The notes under the pieces were generated by a model. That model saw only the letters and a list, made by a program, of their open reading frames with translations, had not been told where the DNA came from and did not search any database. A stretch of DNA of 42,575 nucleotides from Candidatus Abyssobacteria bacterium SURF_17 (GTDB taxonomy: Bacteria > Abyssobacteria > SURF-5): positions 1 through 42,575 of the forward strand of contig QZKI01000102.1 of assembly GCA_003598055.1 (NCBI GenBank). The letters run 5' to 3'. Shown here in pieces: positions 24,249 to 34,922 of the stretch; positions within the stretch are counted from its first letter, which is position 1, and every line of letters starts with the position of its first letter. Made by a program: the position numbers and the translations under genes.

Positions 24249-25985
24249 TCAGAATCTTTGTAGCCAATCCGATATGAGCGCGTCGTTCATCCGCATTACC
24301 TTTTTATCGTCGGCGCCCACCGCGTAATACTCGCTTTTTTCGGGTATTCTTTTTCCGATGATAAGCTGGAGGGGGCTCTCTTGCTCGGACCTCCACAATT
24401 TGACGGTCATGGTAGGCGAATCAAAGCCGTACGACGCATCGTCCTCTGCCTTCGGCTCAGTCGTCTCGTAGTCCAACTCCTTCAGGTTCCAGAGGAATTG
24501 GTCAATCTCATACGGTTCCATGTTCAGTCCTCGGGGGACTTTCCACTGCACTCCGTCTCGGGTCAGGACGAAGGATTTTTCTCTTGTGCCGACCTCAATC
24601 TTCTCGATTTCCTCGGCATCGAATCTGAGGACTGACCGGTCCCTCATTGCATCCGGTTTCATGGTCAGCTTGGTCAAGAGACCTTCCTCGACAGCAAATA
24701 TCTCCCCCTTATCGCCGAGCCGGGCATACCCATCAGGTTTGCCCTCGAGTTTTGAGAGCGACAGCGTGAGAGGCGCTTCGGCTTCCTGTTCGCGTATGGT
24801 AAGTTGCACGGTCGGGGTGTCGAATGCGCGCGCGGCCGTCTTCGATTCGTCAGCCTTGAGAAATCGCGCGACTCTTGCGCTGTGCAAGTCAGACAGCAGG
24901 CGGTTCATCTTCTCTTCATCGGCCACGCCTTGCTCCGGTTCGCCCAGCGTCCATTCTTCAGATTCTCCGGTTGGACGCTCAAGGATTATCTGGCCTGCCG
25001 GCGAGACAACCTCAATTCCCACAATCTTGTTCCGGTTGATTTTCACTAGCTGTCTGTTTCTCCAATCATCAATATCTGCGGGAAGCTTGTCCAGAATCTC
25101 CGTGTCGAGCTCCACGACCTGGCGTCGCTCATCCTTGCTCGCATAAACGTTCTCGGACTCCGGCCCGGTTTTCCTCCCGAGAGAGAGAGACCTGGTCCCA
25201 TCCGCCAGGACAAGCTCTACTCTGGCCGCGGGATCCGCGAGGCCGTATTGCGACAAATCCGACGCGTCCTCATCCACGAATTTTTTCACCCTGCCATATC
25301 TGATTGCATCGAGCAGCGTGGTCACTTTCGCGGCATCGGCGTCGTGCTCCATTGGCGAGGTCATCGTCCATTCGCCTTCCGGCTTGTTTTCGAGCGTGTA
25401 CGTTTCGCCGTCGCGGACAATCGTCACGGCCTTCACATCGGGCACGGAAAAATCAAAGATTGTTTTGTCGCGCAGGTCGAACAGCGTCCGGTCGAGTTTG
25501 TCCTTTGCCGACCTGGCGATTGTGAATACCGGCTCGTCTGTCAATCTCTTGACATACACGTTCGCGCCATCAGGAGTGCCTTTTCCTATGAGCAGTTTCC
25601 CGATGGCGTTTCGCGAATCCGCCAATTCGACCTCAATCTCCGGCTCGTTCAGTCCGAATGCTGCGGGGTCCGATTGGGCTCCCAGGTCCCGCTCATACGT
25701 GAGCTCCGCCAGCGCCTTCAGCACATCATCGATGACTCTCTCTTCGGCAGACGCTTGGAGGGGCTCTGTGATCTGCCACCCCGCATCCGTTTTCATGGCC
25801 ACGATGTGCCCGTCCGGCCTCTGCAGCGAAAGCTTTTTCACCTCTTCCGGTTTGAACGAGAAAATGAGGGTAGCGCTTTTTTCGGCTTCCTTGCGAGCCT
25901 CACCGCCCCTGATCTCGTAGAAATAGAAGAAGCACGCCAATGCGGCAAAGATGATGAGAAAGATGAGGGTGCGTCTGAAACTCAC
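24249..25985 (-). CDS. DUF4340 membrane-anchored protein of Gld-type ABC cluster
   Basis: 578 residues from GTG 25985, which overlaps the stop of the GldG-like gene (GTGA). One N-terminal transmembrane helix ('TLIFLIIFAALACFFYFYEI') is followed by a long periplasmic part with repeated DUF4340 blocks: 'VKKLSLQRPDGHIVAMKTDAGWQITEPLQASAEERVIDDVLKAL', 'VTIVRDGETYTLENKPEGEWTMTSPMEHDADAAKVTTLLDAI' and a third near residue 510. DUF4340 proteins regularly follow GldA/GldF/GldG-like ABC genes; their substrate is unknown. A longer in-frame form back to 26159 only reads through the upstream gene in another frame and is not credible. It converges with the ImmA gene, leaving 7 bp. Confidence 0.85.
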   Translation of the reverse strand: MSFRRTLIFLIIFAALACFFYFYEIRGGEARKEAEKSATLIFSFKPEEVKKLSLQRPDGHIVAMKTDAGWQITEPLQASAEERVIDDVLKALAELTYERDLGAQSDPAAFGLNEPEIEVELADSRNAIGKLLIGKGTPDGANVYVKRLTDEPVFTIARSAKDKLDRTLFDLRDKTIFDFSVPDVKAVTIVRDGETYTLENKPEGEWTMTSPMEHDADAAKVTTLLDAIRYGRVKKFVDEDASDLSQYGLADPAARVELVLADGTRSLSLGRKTGPESENVYASKDERRQVVELDTEILDKLPADIDDWRNRQLVKINRNKIVGIEVVSPAGQIILERPTGESEEWTLGEPEQGVADEEKMNRLLSDLHSARVARFLKADESKTAARAFDTPTVQLTIREQEAEAPLTLSLSKLEGKPDGYARLGDKGEIFAVEEGLLTKLTMKPDAMRDRSVLRFDAEEIEKIEVGTREKSFVLTRDGVQWKVPRGLNMEPYEIDQFLWNLKELDYETTEPKAEDDASYGFDSPTMTVKLWRSEQESPLQLIIGKRIPEKSEYYAVGADDKKVMRMNDALISDWLQRF

Positions 25986-27370
25986 GGGTGTCGGTTCCTC
26001 CTCACGGACACATAAATGCCTGCGAGCAGTATCGCTCCGGGGAGTACAATAACGGGCAAGAGGAACAAGAGTTTTGCGTCTGTCGGTGTCAGAATCACCG
26101 GCGAGAACGCTGTCTCTTTCGGCCGGATCGCGATGAGAGTCTCTTCTTTCGCGAGCCAATTGACAGCATTCATGAAAAGGTCGGAGTTGCCCGACAGGTT
26201 TACCCGCGCGTTCGTCACAAAGTCAGAGTCGCCGAAAACGACAAGCGCGCCTTTCTCTGAATCGTCAGATTCCTCGCCGGGCTGTTCCGGCTGGTCCAGC
26301 TCTACTGCGGCGGCAAGTGTCACCGGCCCGGGAGAATCCTTTCCCGCATCGAAGGAGGCGCTGCCCTGCCGGAGCGCGTCGAGGTCCGATTCCGCCCAAC
26401 TGCCCTCGCCGGTCTTCGCGAGCCATGAGGTGCGGACTCCGGGCTTTTCTTGCGTGGACACCGAGCGCGCCACCACGAAGAACGAAGCTACGTTGAAATT
26501 CTTCGTGATGGGATGGACGCTCGAGTATGTCGTTAGAACAGGGGTGAGGTCATTGCCGCCGAACAGCCTGCTCATGCGGTCAATCACGATGTCATCGCCG
26601 AGCACGAGGCCATAGTTTTCGAGGAATCCCTTGAGCGCGGGGGCTGCCTCCGGGTCAACGAGGAACAGCGACCTCCCGCCTTCCTTGATGTGCTGCTCGA
26701 TTGCGGCGAGCTCCGGCTGGATGATGTCCGTTTGCGGACCCGCGACCACAAGAACCTTGCAGTCATCCGGCACCTTTTCCGCGCGCATGAGCAGCAACTC
26801 TTCGGGCTTATAGTTCTTGTCTTCCAGGAGCTTGTTCACGATGCTCAAACCATTTTCGCCGGTGTCGTCGAGAGAGGGCTCGCCGTGTCCCGTGAGAAAA
26901 TATACGTTCTTGCTCTCGCCCCGCGACACTTTGATGAGGGCGTTTGTTATCTGCTCTTCGTCAAACGTTGTTATCGTTTCTCGGCCTGTTTTCCCGTCAA
27001 AGAATGCTACCGGTATCCCGTAGCGCCGAATCTCAGCCTCATTCGCCAGACTCGGGGTAAGGTCAGGGTCTATGAGCTCGACGGCGAGGTTTCTCGATTC
27101 ATATTCGTACAGGCCGAACAGGTTCTTTATTTCGTCGTATGCCGGGGTGCCCTTGCGCAGGAACGCCGTGACCCTTATCTCGTCTTTCAAGTCATGGAGA
27201 ACATTGAGCGTCTGTTCGGACAAACTGTGTCGCTTGTCGGCCGTGAAATCCTTGCGCCAATTGTGACGGTACGACAAGACCCAGATGATGGCTACGATGC
27301 CGACCGCGAGAGCGACAAGGGCGGCAGTGTTCAGTCCGTAACGGGTTGAAAGCTTGATCCGTGGGCTCAT
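25982..27370 (-). CDS. GldG-like ABC transporter auxiliary protein
   Basis: 462 residues. An N-terminal helix (about 14-34) and a C-terminal helix (about 428-452) bracket a large extracytoplasmic domain. Its features are 'KDFTADKRHSLSEQTLNVLHDLKDEIRVTAFLRKGTPAYDEIKNLFGLYEYES', 'NVYFLTGHGEPSLDD' and 'SLFLVDPEAAPALKGFLENYGLVLGDDIVID', the pattern of GldG and related uncharacterised ABC auxiliary proteins. In Bacteroidetes GldA/F/G take part in gliding; elsewhere such clusters have no proven role, so I do not infer motility. ATG 27370 starts 3 bp after the permease stop. Its stop overlaps the DUF4340 start. Confidence 0.88.
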   Translation of the reverse strand: MSPRIKLSTRYGLNTAALVALAVGIVAIIWVLSYRHNWRKDFTADKRHSLSEQTLNVLHDLKDEIRVTAFLRKGTPAYDEIKNLFGLYEYESRNLAVELIDPDLTPSLANEAEIRRYGIPVAFFDGKTGRETITTFDEEQITNALIKVSRGESKNVYFLTGHGEPSLDDTGENGLSIVNKLLEDKNYKPEELLLMRAEKVPDDCKVLVVAGPQTDIIQPELAAIEQHIKEGGRSLFLVDPEAAPALKGFLENYGLVLGDDIVIDRMSRLFGGNDLTPVLTTYSSVHPITKNFNVASFFVVARSVSTQEKPGVRTSWLAKTGEGSWAESDLDALRQGSASFDAGKDSPGPVTLAAAVELDQPEQPGEESDDSEKGALVVFGDSDFVTNARVNLSGNSDLFMNAVNWLAKEETLIAIRPKETAFSPVILTPTDAKLLFLLPVIVLPGAILLAGIYVSVRRNRHP

Positions 27371-27373
27371 CAA

Positions 27374-28156
27374 TCACGCCTTCCCTTTCCACTTCGTCAC
27401 TTCCAATGAGCGCAGTGTAAAGAACATGGCCAGCGCCGTGAAGCTCACATAGTAGACGAGGTCGTGCGTGTCCAGCACGCCACGCGCGAAATCCTCCAAA
27501 TGGTTGAAGAGTGAGAGATCGGTCACTATCACGTTGTATGGCTGAGGCAAGAGAGTTTCTGCGGCCCCGAACAGCCAGAACAGGAGTAGGAGTCCGTAGC
27601 TCACGGCCACCGCAATTATCTGATTTTCCGTGAGCGAGGAAACGAACACGCCGAGCGCGACAAATGCAGCCCCGCTGAGGAGCAAGCCTGCGTATCCCAT
27701 CGCTACGCTTCCCCATTCGGGATCCGCGTACCGCGCGCTGAGCGCAGGATACAACAATGTCAAGCCGATCATGCAGCAATACACGATGAAGCACGCGGCG
27801 AACTTGGAGAGCCCCACTTCGATGTCGCGCACGGGATACGTGAACAACAACTCCATCGTGCCGGATTTCTTATCTTCCGCGAACGCCCGCATCGTGAGCA
27901 TGGGCACTATCAGGAGCGAGAGGAAGTTGAGCGTGAAAAACATCGGCTCGAGCACGTGCTCGGTGACGTTCAGATTGTACTCACCCATCATGTACGGATT
28001 CCGTGAGAGCTCGAGCGAGTCGTGATAGAAGAAAGAGAATCGCAGAGAGAAGATGATTCCCGATAGGACGAGGAAAACCGCAATGACAACGTATGCAATC
28101 GGCGACACGAAATAAGAGATCAGGTCCTTCCGTATCAAAATGAGAATGTTTTTCAT
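27374..28156 (-). CDS. ABC-2 type permease (GldF-like)
   Basis: 260 residues with six membrane segments, beginning 'MKNILILIRKDLISYFVSPIAYVVIAVFLVLSG', the usual start of GldF-like and NosY-like ABC-2 permeases. It carries 'AEDKKSGTMELLFTYPVRDIEVGLSKF', the conserved coupling-loop pattern. It should form the channel with the ATPase encoded immediately upstream, which it overlaps by 4 bp. The large second loop (about 40-70) is predicted to be external. The substrate is unknown. Confidence 0.9.
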   Translation of the reverse strand: MKNILILIRKDLISYFVSPIAYVVIAVFLVLSGIIFSLRFSFFYHDSLELSRNPYMMGEYNLNVTEHVLEPMFFTLNFLSLLIVPMLTMRAFAEDKKSGTMELLFTYPVRDIEVGLSKFAACFIVYCCMIGLTLLYPALSARYADPEWGSVAMGYAGLLLSGAAFVALGVFVSSLTENQIIAVAVSYGLLLLFWLFGAAETLLPQPYNVIVTDLSLFNHLEDFARGVLDTHDLVYYVSFTALAMFFTLRSLEVTKWKGKA

Positions 28157-29094
28157 GACTCGACCTCGGCCTCTTTGGCAGTCGCCCTGATGAAAATGTC
28201 CTCGAGGCTCGGGCGCTCGGCGTGCAATTCTGCCAAGTCCCAGCCGTTTTGCACAATCGCAGCCGCGAGTTTCGCCCTTTGGTCCGCTCCGGGTCTGAAT
28301 TTCACTTCAAACTGCACGCCCTCGGGGGACTCCTCTCCCCCTTCGACGCTCTCGACTCCTTCCACGTTCGAAATGGCCGCGAACACTTTTTCGGCTGGCC
28401 CCGTGACCGTGAGATTGACCGTGAGCTGCCGCTCGGACGCGAGGTGACTGAGCGAGTCCTTGGCCACGATGCGACCTTCGTTGATGATTGCGACGCTATC
28501 GCAAATCATGCTCACCTCGGGCAAGATGTGCGTGCTCAGGATGATTGTGCGCTTACCTGCGAGGTTGCGTATCAGATTCCGTATCTCGATGATCTGTTTC
28601 GGGTCGAGTCCGACGGTCGGCTCATCCAGGATGAGCACCTCCGGGTCGTTCAACAGGGCCTGCGCGATGCCGACGCGCTGCGTGTAGCCTCTCGACAGTT
28701 TCCCGATGAGCCTGCCCGAGATATCCTCGATGCCGCAGCTTGCTTTGACTTCCTCAATCTTCGAGGCGCACGCCTTGGATGGGACGCCTTTCACGCCGGC
28801 GACAAACCCGAGGTAGGAGTCCACTGTCATGTCTTTGTATAGCGGCACGCGCTCGGGAAGGTATCCGATCCGGCGTCGCACTTCGAGGGACTGTGAGAAC
28901 ACGTCATAGCCCGCCACACGCGCCGTCCCGCTCGTCGCCGGTATGAAGCAGGTGAGGATGCGCATCGTCGTTGTCTTACCGGCTCCGTTGGGCCCTAGAA
29001 AGCCGAGTATCTCGCCCCGGTCTACCGTGAACGAAACGTCCTTGATCGCTTGCACCTGGCCGTAGTATTTCGTGAGGTTTTCTACTTCGATCAT
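28153..29094 (-). CDS. ABC transporter ATPase (GldA-like)
   Basis: 313 residues. Walker A GPNGAGKT (about 34-41), signature LSRGYTQR (about 133-140), Walker B 'EVLILDEP' (about 152-159) and the H-loop 'STHILPE' are all present. A C-terminal 80-residue region ('LTVNLTVTGPAEKVFAAISNVEGVESVEG') is typical of export-type ABC-2 ATPases. It is the first gene of the four-gene operon ATPase, permease, GldG-like and DUF4340, joined by overlaps or gaps of a few bases. The region in front (29095-29402) holds a family B repeat and hairpins but no clear promoter that I can assign. Confidence 0.93.
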   Translation of the reverse strand: MIEVENLTKYYGQVQAIKDVSFTVDRGEILGFLGPNGAGKTTTMRILTCFIPATSGTARVAGYDVFSQSLEVRRRIGYLPERVPLYKDMTVDSYLGFVAGVKGVPSKACASKIEEVKASCGIEDISGRLIGKLSRGYTQRVGIAQALLNDPEVLILDEPTVGLDPKQIIEIRNLIRNLAGKRTIILSTHILPEVSMICDSVAIINEGRIVAKDSLSHLASERQLTVNLTVTGPAEKVFAAISNVEGVESVEGGEESPEGVQFEVKFRPGADQRAKLAAAIVQNGWDLAELHAERPSLEDIFIRATAKEAEVES

Positions 29095-29120
29095 GGCAGG
29101 TCTCTCTTCGTCTTGATACG

Positions 29121-29218
29121 TTCCGGGGACATAATACCTGCTTCCTCATCTCGGGTCGCCGCAGGGAAAATGGTAACGAGATTGTTGTTTCTGAGAAACA
29201 GGTATTATGTCCCCGGAA
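29121..29218. repeat. Family B element with perfect 20-bp terminal inverted repeats
   Basis: TTCCGGGGACATAATACCTG (29121-29140) and CAGGTATTATGTCCCCGGAA (29199-29218) are exact inverse complements flanking 58 bp of unrelated sequence. It is the best-preserved copy of the family, about 98 bp long, with no coding capacity. The form suggests a miniature element mobilised by an enzyme encoded elsewhere, or a REP-type hairpin. Confidence 0.85.
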
Positions 29219-29246
29219 ACGCAATTGTCACAAATATGATTGAGTA

Positions 29247-29268
29247 GGGGCGCACGGCCGTGCGCCCC
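29247..29268. repeat. Family C palindrome, copy 1
   Basis: A perfect 22-bp palindrome built from GGGGCGCACGG and its complement, in the wider context GTAGGGGCG...CGCCCC. Related hairpins occur at 33587-33616 and 37508-37535. Confidence 0.75.
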
Positions 29269-29300
29269 CACAGGATGAGACTTCAGCATTTGAACTGATT

Positions 29301-29326
29301 CTCCATCCGCTCTTAGACGGATGGAG
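29301..29326. other. Perfect 9-bp hairpin downstream of groEL
   Basis: CTCCATCCG and CGGATGGAG form a perfect stem around 8 nt. It lies between the ABC operon start and the groEL end. No T tract follows on either strand, so its role is open; it may help end the groESL transcript. Confidence 0.45.
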
Positions 29327-29340
29327 GTGACAGTACACTC

Positions 29341-29387
29341 GTGAATGTTGGGGGTGCTGAGAGCGGCACCCGTCCTCCGGCATTCAC
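29341..29387 (-). terminator. Nested hairpin after groEL, possible transcript end
   Basis: An outer stem GTGAATG/CATTCAC (29341-29347 and 29381-29387) encloses an inner stem GGGTGC/GCACCC (29352-29357 and 29366-29371). It starts 15 bp past the groEL stop. There is no T run, so classical intrinsic termination is uncertain. Confidence 0.5.
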
Positions 29388-29402
29388 AATTTGGAAAGTC
29401 TC

Positions 29403-31341
<1,939 letters not shown>

Positions 31342-31482
31342 GCCAGAACTCCTTTCACGTCCCTAACCATGGTTCAGCCTGAAATCATTCCATCCATACA
31401 CGCTTAACAACGGGATTGCTTTCCTTGTTTCTCTATTACCTCCCTTCCAGAAAAGTCCACGTCCTCTTTCCCAATTGCTAAG

Positions 31483-31497
31483 GCAAACGCGGTGCCA
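31483..31497 (-). promoter_or_regulatory. Sigma-54 (-24/-12) promoter of groESL
   Basis: On the minus strand TGGCAC-CGCGT-TTGC (31497 to 31483) matches TGGCAC-N5-TTGC exactly at all ten defined positions, with a C after the -12 element. The predicted transcript start is near 31471, giving a leader of about 130 nt before groES. No CIRCE palindrome (TTAGCACTC-N9-GAGTGCTAA) is visible between 31342 and 31985, and no convincing sigma-70 or sigma-32 promoter either. Confidence 0.72.
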
Positions 31498-31586
31498 ACC
31501 GAAGCAGGCAAACTGTAACATAATGCTCTTCAAGAGTTTATATACTCTCCCTACGATTCTTAGGATACGCGTACCACAATAGTTCT

Positions 31587-31600
31587 TGCCCAAATGGCAT
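31587..31600. promoter_or_regulatory. Candidate activator site 1 for groESL
   Basis: TGCCCAAATGGCAT contains the inverted halves TGCC and GGCA spaced by 5 nt. It is centred about 100 bp upstream of the -24 element of the groESL sigma-54 promoter. The copy at 31771 differs only in the central AA/TT. Confidence 0.5.
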
Positions 31601-31770
31601 GCGCTGATATTATGTCTACGCATATGCTAACCCCGCGATTCACCGCAGCCCTATTTCAAAATGAAACGGCTGTCGTGTGAGCGGGGGAAGGCACACGTGG
31701 AGGCTCGGGAGGGCGAATCGACCATTCTATTGTGAAACAGTACGGCAATCTAGGTTTCGTAAGGTTCGGC

Positions 31771-31784
31771 TGCCCATTTGGCAT
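31771..31784. promoter_or_regulatory. Candidate activator site 2 for groESL
   Basis: TGCCCATTTGGCAT, the same 14-bp pattern as at 31587 with AA replaced by TT. The two sites are exactly 184 bp apart, and both lie between the activator gene and the groESL promoter. NtrC-type activators often use paired upstream sites. Confidence 0.5.
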
Positions 31785-31985
31785 AGACCTCATCGAGACC
31801 ATGGGAGCATGCGATCGAGCGTTGACACCATGAAGGCACAAAGCCGCGCAAGAAACCGTGCGGAGCCAACTAATAGGCGGACTTTGAACAGGAAAAGAAC
31901 CAGAAACCTCTTCTTAACGAAGGACAGCCGCGAATTTTCGTGGGAGCCGCAAAACCATCAGACCCCAACCCATGAACCGTGGGGC

Positions 31986-33347
<1,362 letters not shown>

Positions 33348-33405
33348 TACAGGCCAGTGCTCATTGATTTCTCTTGATGGGATCTGTCACGTCAACATCG
33401 CGTCA

Positions 33406-33434
33406 ATTATAGCATAACGCAACGGCTATGACCA
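33406..33434 (-). promoter_or_regulatory. Sigma-70 promoter of the sigma-54 activator gene
   Basis: On the minus strand TGGTCA (33434-33429), a 17-nt spacer and a perfect TATAAT (33411-33406) with an extended -10 TGC. Transcription would start about 50 nt before the ATG at 33347. Confidence 0.75.
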
Positions 33435-33451
33435 CTGCGCGCTCTCTTGTT

Positions 33452-33466
33452 TGACACACCGTGTCA
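33452..33466. promoter_or_regulatory. Perfect inverted repeat upstream of the activator promoter
   Basis: TGACAC-ACC-GTGTCA, six-base perfect arms around 3 nt, centred about 60 bp upstream of the predicted transcript start. The position fits a class I activator site or a distal operator. The regulator is unknown. Confidence 0.55.
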
Positions 33467-33586
33467 GGTGATTTACTTGGTGACTATCCGGGGACATAAT
33501 ATCTCTATCCTTGTGTCATTCAGTGGTCAGGAAAAGGGAGGCGCTCGAATTTGTCCCCGTAATTTGAAGTTGTCGATGATATTCTC

Positions 33587-33616
33587 GTAGGGGCGGCCAC
33601 ATGGGGGCGCCCCTAC
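33587..33616. repeat. Family C hairpin, copy 2
   Basis: GTAGGGGCG (33587-33595) and CGCCCCTAC (33608-33616) form a 9-bp perfect stem inside the composite island. Confidence 0.7.
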
Positions 33617-33649
33617 AATTGCGGGGCAGTAAATCCGTCCCACGGTTTT

Positions 33650-33715
33650 GTAGGTCGAATTCATTCGACTGAACATGAGCACAAAGAGGCTTTATGCGAA
33701 TGAATTCGCACCTGC
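33650..33715. repeat. Family E inverted repeat
   Basis: The left arm GTAGGTCGAATTCATTCG and right arm CGAATGAATTCGCACCTGC are near-perfect inverse complements separated by about 30 bp. I see only this copy in the window. Confidence 0.65.
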
Positions 33716-33830
33716 AAAAGCGCAAGTCACGTTGGCAATCGTGGACAGTTTCGCAGCGCGGCGAAGCCGCAAGCAAAAAAGGCGAAAGACCTCGGCGAGC
33801 TCAGTCGAGTTGGCAGAATTGAAGATGCAT

Positions 33831-33936
33831 GCAGAGATTGCTTCGCTCGGGCCTGTGCCCTTCGCTCGCAATGACGGCGCGGATGTTTCTTCCACAGGCA
33901 ACCCCGCCACAGGCGGGGTCGGATGCTCGCAATGAC
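33831..33936. repeat. Family A copy 3, partial with duplicated right end
   Basis: Contains the inner GAGATTGCTTCG and two right ends (GCTCGCAATGACGG at about 33865 and again at about 33925), but no left GTCATTGCGA end. It is a truncated or rearranged copy. Confidence 0.65.
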
Positions 33937-34095
33937 GGCGTCAATGAAAATCGCGGCAAAAATTCGAGAAACTGGTCTCCCTTTTCTCTTTTCCGCGAAA
34001 ACAGCTATTATGTCCCCGGAATCTTGCTCAAGTGATATACTATGTGGATGGAGAGGCCGGAAAACGCGTGGGAAACAACACGGAGGTGAAGGCTC

Positions 34096-34596
34096 ATGAA
34101 AAGAAACTTCTTGTTGACAGTTCTGACCGTCTCGTTGTTCGTCATCTTGCTATCTCTCTTGAACGCGTGCAGCAAGCAGGAACAGCCCGTCGAGCAGACA
34201 CCTGAGATGCCCGCCGCGGAAGCTCCGGCGACCGAGGCGGAACCCGTGACCGCTGAAGACGTGAAGGAGCAGACGAAGGAGGCCCTCGAAGCGGCAAAGG
34301 CTTATACCATCGAGCAGAAGGAAGAGTACCAGAAGATGATGGAGGCCAAGCTGGATGAGGCGAAAGTCGAGATCGGCAAGCTCGAAGCAAAGGCGAAGGA
34401 AGCCGAGCCCGAGGTAAAGGCGAAACTGGATGCGCAAATTGCGGAACTGAAAGAGAAACAAGAGGCCGCACGGAACAAACTCGACGAACTTGAGAAGTCA
34501 GGCGAGGACGCATGGGCCGTGCTCAAGGCCGATCTGGATAAGGCGATGGAAGACTTGGAGAAGTTCATAAAGGGCCTGATTCCAGAAACGAAGTAG
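34096..34596 (+). CDS. Coiled-coil lipoprotein, function unknown
   Basis: 166 residues. The signal peptide 'MKRNFLLTVLTVSLFVILLSLLNAC' ends in a clear lipobox (LNA-C at residue 25). A short Pro/Ala/Glu-rich linker (about 28-52) is followed by a long, highly charged helical region (about 55-160) with heptad-like Ala/Leu spacing ('EEYQKMMEAKLDEAKVEIGKLEAKAKEAEPEVKAKLDAQIAELKEKQEAARNKLDELEKS'). This resembles Lpp-like or apolipoprotein-like spacer proteins of the envelope in form only. The ribosome site GGAGGTGAAGG is strong. It is monocistronic, between repeat-rich gaps. Confidence 0.82.
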   Translation: MKRNFLLTVLTVSLFVILLSLLNACSKQEQPVEQTPEMPAAEAPATEAEPVTAEDVKEQTKEALEAAKAYTIEQKEEYQKMMEAKLDEAKVEIGKLEAKAKEAEPEVKAKLDAQIAELKEKQEAARNKLDELEKSGEDAWAVLKADLDKAMEDLEKFIKGLIPETK

Positions 34597-34717
34597 CCTC
34601 GGCCACCGTGCGTGTGTTTGGTTGGTTGCCTCTTTGTAGGGACTCGGCGCTGGCCCTATGAGTGCGTGGCCCGCTTTCGGCGGATTTATTATAGAAGAGA
34701 CGCAGACGGACGTGATT

Positions 34718-34826
34718 GTCATTGCGAGTCATGCCATGGCAGAGGCGAGGCATGACGAGGCAATCTCTGCACAAGTATGTGGCTGCCGAAGAGATTGCTT
34801 CGGTTGTTGCACTCTCTCGCAATGAC
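34718..34826. repeat. Dispersed inverted repeat, family A copy 4
   Basis: GTCATTGCGA (34718) to TCGCAATGAC (34826) with the inner GCAATCTC/GAGATTGC pair. It fills the gap 34597-34922 between the lipoprotein and small membrane protein genes, where I see no other signal. Confidence 0.85.
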
Positions 34827-34922
34827 CGAGAGGACGCAGTTTCTCAGGAGAGGCCAACGAAGCGATATGGTAAGGACGAATCCCGCGTTGCGAGGGATGT
34901 TTGCCCAACAGGAGGCAAGAAA

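Larger units (their letters stand above)
31498..31985. other. Long non-coding upstream region of groESL
   Basis: A stretch between the sigma-54 promoter of groESL and the end of the activator gene. Apart from the two 14-bp sites listed separately I see short imperfect inverted repeats (CTCTTCAAGAG at about 31528 and GAGTTTATATACTC at about 31534) and nothing else. Small open frames here lack ribosome sites and family resemblance. I see no tRNA or known small RNA. A long leader of this kind suits activator binding and DNA looping. Confidence 0.5.
33487..34021. repeat. Composite repeat island bounded by family B ends
   Basis: The left end TCCGGGGACATAATATCTC (33487-33505) and right end AGCTATTATGTCCCCGGAA (about 34003-34021) are inverted family B termini 535 bp apart instead of about 100. 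Between them lie a partial family B right end (TTTGTCCCCG, about 33550), a family C hairpin (33587), a family E inverted repeat (33650) and a partial family A copy (33831). It looks like repeats inserted into repeats. No credible gene is present. Confidence 0.65.

Noticed and set aside
24249-29094. Calling the GldA/F/G-like cluster a gliding motility system
   Set aside because: None of the defining gliding genes (gldJ, gldK-N, spr genes) is present; such ABC/DUF4340 clusters are widespread in non-gliding bacteria.
31342-31660. Possible CIRCE element before groES
   Set aside because: I looked for TTAGCACTC-N9-GAGTGCTAA and near versions; only a lone TTAGCAATT-like stretch and unrelated short inverted repeats are present.
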